DNA of 64,000 nucleotides. Source: Isoetes taiwanensis. Taxonomy: Eukaryota; Streptophyta; Lycopodiopsida; Isoetales; Isoetaceae. The notes under the pieces are model-generated. The model worked only from the letters and a program-made list of their open reading frames with translations, ran no database searches and was not told where the DNA came from. A program made the translations under genes and the position numbers. The DNA is taken from positions 9,650,406-9,714,405 of the forward strand of contig JAJEKV010000010.1 of NCBI GenBank assembly GCA_021234155.1, written 5' to 3'. Shown here in pieces: positions 57,680 through 64,000 of the stretch (positions are counted from its first letter, which is position 1; each line of letters opens with the position of its first letter).

Positions 57680-57746
57680 TACATTCTGGGATTGAACCCC
57701 TGAGCTTCTGCACCCAAGCCAACACCTTTACCAATGAGCCAACTTT
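57680..57746 (-). repeat. tRNA-like / SINE-head fragment 1
   Basis: The minus strand reads 'ttggctcattggtaaaggtg' (A-box-like) and, 30 bp later, 'ggggttcaatccc' (B box). It shares its layout and about 70% of bases with the unit at 57835-57903. No acceptor stem pairing was established, so it is treated as a tRNA-derived relic. Confidence 0.55.
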
Positions 57747-57834
57747 CTTTTTATATGATATTTATGTTTTATTAACTTTCTTATACATATCTAATGTTTT
57801 ATTTCTAGACCACAACTCTTTTTAAAAGAAAGGG

Positions 57835-57903
57835 GCATATTGTGGGATTGAACCCTTGACCTCCTACAACCAAGTCAGCCCCTTTACCAATGGGCTAAGT
57901 TCC
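57835..57903 (-). repeat. tRNA-like / SINE-head fragment 2
   Basis: The minus strand reads 'cttagcccattggtaaaggg' (A-box-like) and 'agggttcaatccc' (B box), followed by 'acaatatgcc'. It is a second, similar copy about 155 bp from the first and in the same orientation. Confidence 0.6.
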
Positions 57904-60648
57904 TCTATCAAGGAATATAATAGTTCTCATTTTATTTATAGTGGCTCTGTTTTCTATTTAAATTAAAAGACTGCCTTCCATAGATCCACGTTGTGGGGGC
58001 AACAACTCCACCAGAGCAAGTTTTTTTCGCCATAGCCGCCGGAGCAAGCTCTCTTGCCATAGCCGCCAGAGTAAGCAGTCTTGCCATAGCCACGGGAGTC
58101 GACCTCTCTCTGCCGTAGTCGACCGGATAACTGTTAACCATATATAAAGCTAGGAATAGACCGACCAAATGAAACGACGTAATCTAGCAAGTCCGGCCAA
58201 CTTGTTATGATAACATCAAATCACTTGGTGGGACTAATTCCGGAAATTTAATTAACAATGACAGGGCAACTCTCTAGAATAGCAGCATGTGTTATATCCT
58301 TGGATATTCCGTAGTTTAATTTATAATAATGTCCAGTTATCTACGCTCCTCGACCTATATTTTTCCTTTGGTAGATGCCTTGATAACACAATTTCTTCTG
58401 CCTTGCCATGATTCAATCCATACTACATTCATATGCTTTCTATTAGACCTTATTCGATGTTATACAAGTAATGTTTTTAAACATAATTCTAATTAACGTT
58501 GCCTCTCTCTAGTGTCTAAACCTTGACTCGCCTCAGCCTCCCGTGAGAAAGGATCTTTTGTCGTCCAACCGACCGGGGACTGCCATGCAAACACCCCTCT
58601 AGACCATCGGTTTGGATTCCTTTGATCCTACCACCCTTCAATATTCCTTCTCATTGGTCTTGTTCCTTTCATGGACCCCTTCCCTAGATCATGACACATC
58701 CTCTCGTGTCACGTAATGAGTTTGTGTTGGGTACAAACCTTGGTATCATTTTGTACCAAACTTCACCGCCTATATGGCTATGAGTAGTTATCTCACTACA
58801 CGCCTGTCAAAATTGACAGCAGTCTACCCTCTTTTGGACTTGTTCTCCCCTACATTCCAATGGCCTCCAACCATTGTTGACTAATCACCCCCTTCTATGC
58901 TATCTAGATCGCGTTGGGCCGAAGTCTTTCCAACTATTATTTTAGTGCCTAAACGTCATTAAGTTCCGCAAATGAACTTACATATTCCAATGGATTACGT
59001 CAAGATCCAAGGGGACCGTACCACCCAAAGACCTTTCACGATATGCCTCCTCTGTCCAGAGGTCTTGTGTTCAAGTCTTTCGGGGTCCGTCATATGTCCT
59101 CATGGACGATGCCAATATGGCATGACGTACAAATGCGGTCTACCTATCTATCTATTTATTAAAAAATGTCCTCGGTGAATTCAATTCACCATGTTGTCCT
59201 AGGACATGCAAGTCTTCCTCCTTGAGCCATACACCAAATCTTTAAAGAGTTTTTCAGCTCTTTGTCGCCTTTCAAGCCAAGGTATACCTTTCCATGTTAG
59301 CAAAGACTACCCTTCATGTTAGGAAATAACCTTCCTATCCGTGATTGCTAAATATCATTCATAAGGATCCTTTTCCTTCTCTTCTTCAATATGTTTTCTA
59401 CGCCTATGATCGATTTTCAAGATTCCCATCCTTACGCCACAAATAGTACACATCTCACCCTTTGGCCTTTGGTCAGGACCTTTATTCAATAGAGTCACCA
59501 ACCCATTTACTCCTTTACGTATTCATTAATCGTCTTGTGGCTTTTGAGCCGCTATTATATGTTCCATATATTGTTGACCCACCTATCATTGGGGGTTATG
59601 AGTTAACATTGTCGTACATCCCGAAATGTTAATTATTACATTTCCCTGTCATGATGCTATCACATTGTTGTAGCATTCCCAATGACTTGGCATACTGCTC
59701 AAGCCATAGTCATGGCCTAAGAGCGGGTGAGCCTTCAGATTAATCGTAAATTACCCGGAGTCATCAAGGTGCACGCCTATTATTTTGTTAGCCTTTCTAC
59801 AATTACCTTTGTTTTGCGATAACCCTGACTTGTATCCATGTTCGGTCCTGTATATCCTAACTTACACCTCCATGTAACCCATGCCGGTCACCTCGGTCCG
59901 ATCCGCTATGGATCATGTGGGAAAGCTAGTTTTAGGTGTCTATTCAAGACACATTTTAACTTTTAGCATGTAACTCCTATTTGATACCTATCCTGGAATT
60001 GTACTATTGTACTATTCAACCCCCTCATCTTGAGCTTCATTCTATTGGCCGTTGACATTTATTTCAGCTGCCAACTACGACATCCTACCTTAACCCTTCA
60101 TCAGTAACTTTGCGATACACTCGTCTTTCTCTCCTTGTGTCGCCACTTAGATTACCTCTCCAGCATGTTTATCGTATGTGTACATGCTATGTACATAACA
60201 AACATATATCCTCATCCCACAATGCTAGAGCTCTGCTCTAACTTAGCTGAAATGTAACCTTTGTGGTTCTTATGATGTGGCTGTACCACCTACTTCCCAA
60301 ATGGGCAGGGGCCAACTCACATGTGCAGGCCAGTAAGCAGTACGTGACCTGCCCATGTATAGAGGGTTGCTGATGGCCCGAATTTTCCAGTTTTATCTTA
60401 TCTACATCTGTTACCTTTTTGTTACGGTGATGTTTGATATCGGACTTCGGTCCTTAAACCTTCTTATGATAAGTATGTCAAATGCACCTTGGTGCTTAAA
60501 CTCTTCTATGTTTTAAGCTTTCATGCTATTACCTTTGGAAATAAGGAATTACCTTCCTTTTTAGGTATACTTCCTTCTATTGCGCTTTTTTTGATTAACC
60601 GTCATTTGTTTAACTAACCCCAATGCCGAGGACAAAGATTATTTCTAA
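57904..60648. other. Pyrimidine-skewed DNA without recognised genes
   Basis: The plus strand is poor in G and rich in C and T. Open frames are short and show no domain. Its position just upstream of a polypurine tract suggests the decayed body of a gypsy-type retrotransposon, but I could not read pol motifs in it. Confidence 0.35.
59020..59165 (+). repeat. Diverged tRNA-derived SINE-like unit
   Basis: The string 'agaggtcttgtgttcaagtc' carries a B box (GTGTTCAAGTC) and resembles 'gaggtctcgtgttcgaacct' in the SINE at 52668. It ends in a (CTAT)n / TTATT tail at about 59143-59163. The A-box side is too diverged to assign. Confidence 0.45.
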
Positions 60649-60657
60649 GAGGGGAGA
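60649..60657 (+). other. Polypurine tract of a Ty3/gypsy-like LTR retrotransposon
   Basis: GAGGGGAGA followed by A and TGTGACG, preceded by 'gccgaggacaaagattattt', is the usual end of the pol region plus polypurine tract and LTR start in plant gypsy elements. It primes plus-strand DNA synthesis in such elements. Confidence 0.6.
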
Positions 60658-60658
60658 A

Positions 60659-62862
60659 TGTGACGCTCCATGTATTTATATGGTATATGTATAAATAAGT
60701 CGACATCGCCACCCAATAAAGGTACGCCACCATGGAGTATCTTAACCTAAGGGGTTGACCTAAAAGGGATGAATTTAAACTTATGGTACTTTAACCCCGT
60801 ACATAAACTATAATTTTCCCATGGGATTATGCCATAGTTCCAAAGGTTTCTACCACAGTCCAAGGCCTTTTCTAAAGGTTCCTTCATTAAATTTGCGCTT
60901 TCAGCATGTTTTGTCACACCTAACCTATTTTTCTCGAAGTTAGCATGTCAACCTCAACTTTTGATCCCTTTGAATGTTGTCGCCTTTGGCTCCCTCATAA
61001 TGAAGCGGAGGCACTAAAACCTCCCCGTCTTCTAATAGGAAAACCCAATGTTTCCATCTTCGTTAGTAACCGCCATATGATTGTCCAATTCATTACCCTC
61101 TTAAGGGTTTCAAAGTCATAATCTCTAACGGGTCTATGCCGCAAGGCAACGGATCCTCCAGCCTCTACTTCCGTACCTACAATTGTTTCCCCCGAGTAGG
61201 GTAACTCTTAGGATATATGGACTACTGGTCTATATAATCTCACCCCTTCCGAGCTATACCTCTCGCCTTGATTTTTATCTGACATGGAATTTCTATCGAT
61301 TGCCCTCTTCCTGGTTATCCCTAAAGATGTAATCACCAAAGTCGCTCGGACTCCTTCTTCTCTTCTATCAAGGGGACACGATTTGATACATCTTTTTATT
61401 CCCAAAACCAAATAAATGCTCCCAAAATTTTATAACGTTGAAGTAATTCATTCATATCTCGAACCTTTGAGTAGTTAACCTCTCATTATCGGGTTATTCC
61501 AATACCGCTCCAACCATCCTCGGGATGTTCTTCAATGTGACGTCACCGTGATATGCTAGACTTACTCTAGCTATTCTCATTGATTTAAACTCTTCTCATC
61601 TCCCTTAGTAATAGCTTGAGTACATATCTCCTCGTGGACCATACCTTAACCCAATATCTTCGTGATATAAGCATATCATTATGCTTCTTCGTAAACATTG
61701 TCACGTAACATGCCACCAGCCTTGTAATGCAGTATTCTACCATCTTCCAATATGACATACATCCGATGTCACAATCGACATCCTTGATATCCTCGTGAGT
61801 GTAGTATTTGATACTACCAAGTCCTTCCAACATCCAAGACCGCTACGTTGTTATTATATGATATAGTAACATGTGTGCACCAACCCCAAGTCTAGACTCA
61901 TATGTAATTGCTAACATAGCCACCTAGCTATGTTCATCCTTCCCCCGCAATTGTATTTCCTCAACTCGCTTAGCTTGTGCTATATATGTTGTGGTTTCCA
62001 CACCACACCTTCTAGACTCTCTAGCCTTAGGTTGCCTTCGTCCCTCACGCTCTAGTCATAAATTCCACAAAGGGCAAATACCACCCTAAGTTCCTAGTGG
62101 ACATACTTAATGTCTAGTATAGGAATTCTTATCTTCATTACTTCGCATTCATATGGAATGTGAACTAAAAGTTCTAGTATATATATCCTATCTTCTTCTA
62201 GTTATGTTTTACTATTAAATTGTCCTCCCCCGCGGAGCTACTTCTTAAGATACACACACGATACCAAGTCCGTAACACATTCTCCTCGGGCCGAGATGTT
62301 CATTGGGCGCCTACCTTGTTCATACTCTAGACTTAGGTATATTCAACGTGTCATTCCAAACTCTCTATATTTGAAACGTTGTTTACAACAACTTTCAAGC
62401 ACCTCTTGTCTCCCACTTGTCGTGTGGGTACATTACTTGCCTTCCTAATGTATCATTAGTTGAAGGTCAACTTTCCTTCATAGGTCGGCTTCACCAAAGG
62501 TCCAACATACCTTGCGGCTTTTCGATGCTTGTGCCAGCCCTCCCAATTGTCGCCTTCTCTTGACCTTATATGGAAACTACGCTCCACACTATCCTCCTCA
62601 TATATCACGGATTCTCGATGCTCCCAAAGGCAGACATAACATGTGTCCGTTTCCTTAATTTATACCATGCATAATGGTCATGCATTTGACCAATGTCATT
62701 AAGCGTATCCACGTGGTTACGTGGTCTTCTTAGTCCTCTATACTCTTGCATCTTTCATGCCTCAGGAACACAATGTATATGTAATTTTATAATCCATAGC
62801 TTATGGATCGATATCCTCATACACCATGACCTTCAAGGTCCCATGGGCGGGTGATTTAATGT
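60659..62862 (+). mobile_element. Probable 3' LTR start and following non-coding sequence
   Basis: It begins TGTGACGCTCCATG at 60659 right after the polypurine tract. The end of the LTR could not be set, because no second copy is in the window; the end given is only where the next clear feature starts. No gene is present; the sequence is pyrimidine-skewed like that to the left. Confidence 0.4.
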
Positions 62863-62894
62863 ATTTATTTATTTATTTATTTATTTATTTATTC
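62863..62894. repeat. (TTTA)n microsatellite
   Basis: About eight TTTA/TATT units in a row ('atttatttatttatttattt' type). Confidence 0.95.
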
Positions 62895-64000
62895 TCCGCC
62901 TTTCTGCGAGTCATACCTCCATTCAAGTGGCAATAGCTATAAAATGTCGAAACCTACACTTCTAAAGTGATCTCCTTTTCATGAGCTGGGTACTTATAAT
63001 CCAGTTTCCACCTTAGCATAGTACCTCCTTAACATGGTCTATAGTAGATAATCATAAACCACTTCTCCATCAGATATATGGTGCTATCCAGTCTCCTTCT
63101 ACATTGAATAGCAATCTAGATCCGCATAATAACTCAATCCTCGTAATTATTAGGTCCAGTATTTCACTTAGATACCAAACAATCGTCATACCAATTTTCT
63201 CGAGTGTCCATCCAAAATAGGGATATCTTAACACTCCTTATTCCCAACATTCAAAGACTTCTACTTCGAAAGTATGAGCCCTGACCTCCTCGACCATCAC
63301 CATCTAACGTGCTCGGCGGCACCGGCATGGTTTCGATGCTTACGCCATGGACACCATCGTCTGGCCGACCTTCAGAATACAGACGATTGCATAGCCATAG
63401 CACTCCCGAAAAGCGACCGGGGCGGTACAAATTACGTCGAATGTATATGTCAGTTGTATCTATGCCCTGCAAATATAAGAATCTCTGTATGTGTGATAAA
63501 TTTACGAAAATAGCAATAGAATAAATAAGTAATTCAAATGTAAGAATATCGGGACGTCTGGTAAATGTATAAACATAACCAATGAATTAATATGTGTCCT
63601 CATGTGATTATAATCTATGCTAAAGATAGAGAGTGTGAGTGTGGAAACATTAACGATAATCCAAAGGAGCAAACTATTTAAACATATAATCAAATATAAT
63701 AGAAGGAGATAAGTATGTATGTCTTACACAAACTTCGGAGGGAATAACGAGACTTAGATTAGGTTATAACAAGGTTATGAATAATAAGTCATGAACAACG
63801 TCTGTCTGTACTTAATATTAAAGTATATAGGTAAGACTGTCTGATACAGTATAATATATAGTTGTATTAAAGGATAAGTATAACTGTCAAGGACCTATTA
63901 AATACTGAGGATAGGAACATACGAGTTCTTAAAAACTGTAACAAAAATAGGAAAACAAAATTTTGCTACAAAATTAAAGTAGGGATGGCTGTAATGAAAT
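62895..64000. other. Unassigned AT-rich end of the window
   Basis: Short overlapping frames on both strands at 63250-63520 (for example LDHHHLTCSAAPAWFRCLRH) mirror one another and show no domain. From about 63500 the DNA is very AT-rich. No gene is supported. Confidence 0.3.

Noticed and set aside
57272-60700. A complete LTR retrotransposon with LTRs at 57272 and 60659
   Set aside because: The two starts agree over about 25 bp only and then diverge completely, and no PBS or pol frame lies between.

Overview
This is a eukaryotic, almost certainly plant (streptophyte) window from a repeat-rich nuclear genome. Plant indicators are CACTA termini of the CACTACAAGA / CACAACAAGAAAAA type, Helitrons with captured exons, AAACCCTAG (telo-box) motifs, GT-AG spliced exons, tRNA-derived SINE-like units and several LINEs. 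Species cannot be told from the sequence; a moss, lycophyte, fern, conifer or charophyte would all fit. No intact ordinary housekeeping gene was recognised. Nearly everything is layered transposable elements, and many junctions resolve to the base.

Layout. 1-10.8 kb: a GC-rich tandem array with a unit of about 1.1 kb, decaying and rearranged at its right edge. 10.8-15 kb: a GACGCC-rich patch, a 0.9-kb polypyrimidine tract, four tandem tRNA-like units, a frameshifted unknown gene and a telo-box-like repeat. 15.3-27.3 kb: a spliced plus-strand gene reconstructed from at least nine exons with matching intron phases, possibly transposase-like. LINE-A interrupts one exon, and two non-autonomous Helitrons (H1, H2) sit in one intron. 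27.6-28 kb: a CACTA-type right terminus abutting LINE-B. 28-36.4 kb: LINE-B, split by a 4.7-kb CACTA element that carries a minus-strand multi-exon gene fragment. 36.4-38 kb: a (TC)n tract, then a Penelope/telomerase-like reverse transcriptase split by a 275-bp MITE. 39-42.2 kb: Helitron H3. 42.9-49.5 kb: LINE-C, split by a 657-bp hAT MITE and by Helitron H4, which lands inside the YADD codons of the reverse transcriptase. 49.6-53.5 kb: LINE-D, a SINE and a LINE-E scrap, separated by (TC)n tracts. 54.3-57.3 kb: a decayed multi-frame unknown coding region and a small acidic minus-strand ORF. 57.3-64 kb: pyrimidine-skewed DNA without genes, with tRNA-like/SINE fragments and a polypurine tract plus LTR start of a Ty3/gypsy-like element.

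How it fits together. The insertions can be ordered. LINE-B, LINE-C and the Penelope-like RT predate the DNA elements inside them. At the CACTA, hAT, H4 and MITE sites, removing the element plus one target duplication (none for the Helitron) restores the reading frame, so element boundaries are firm. The LINEs share a 3' hairpin ahead of a simple-sequence tail, and several retroelements begin or end at (TC)n, suggesting a preference for that microsatellite. No LINE here is intact.
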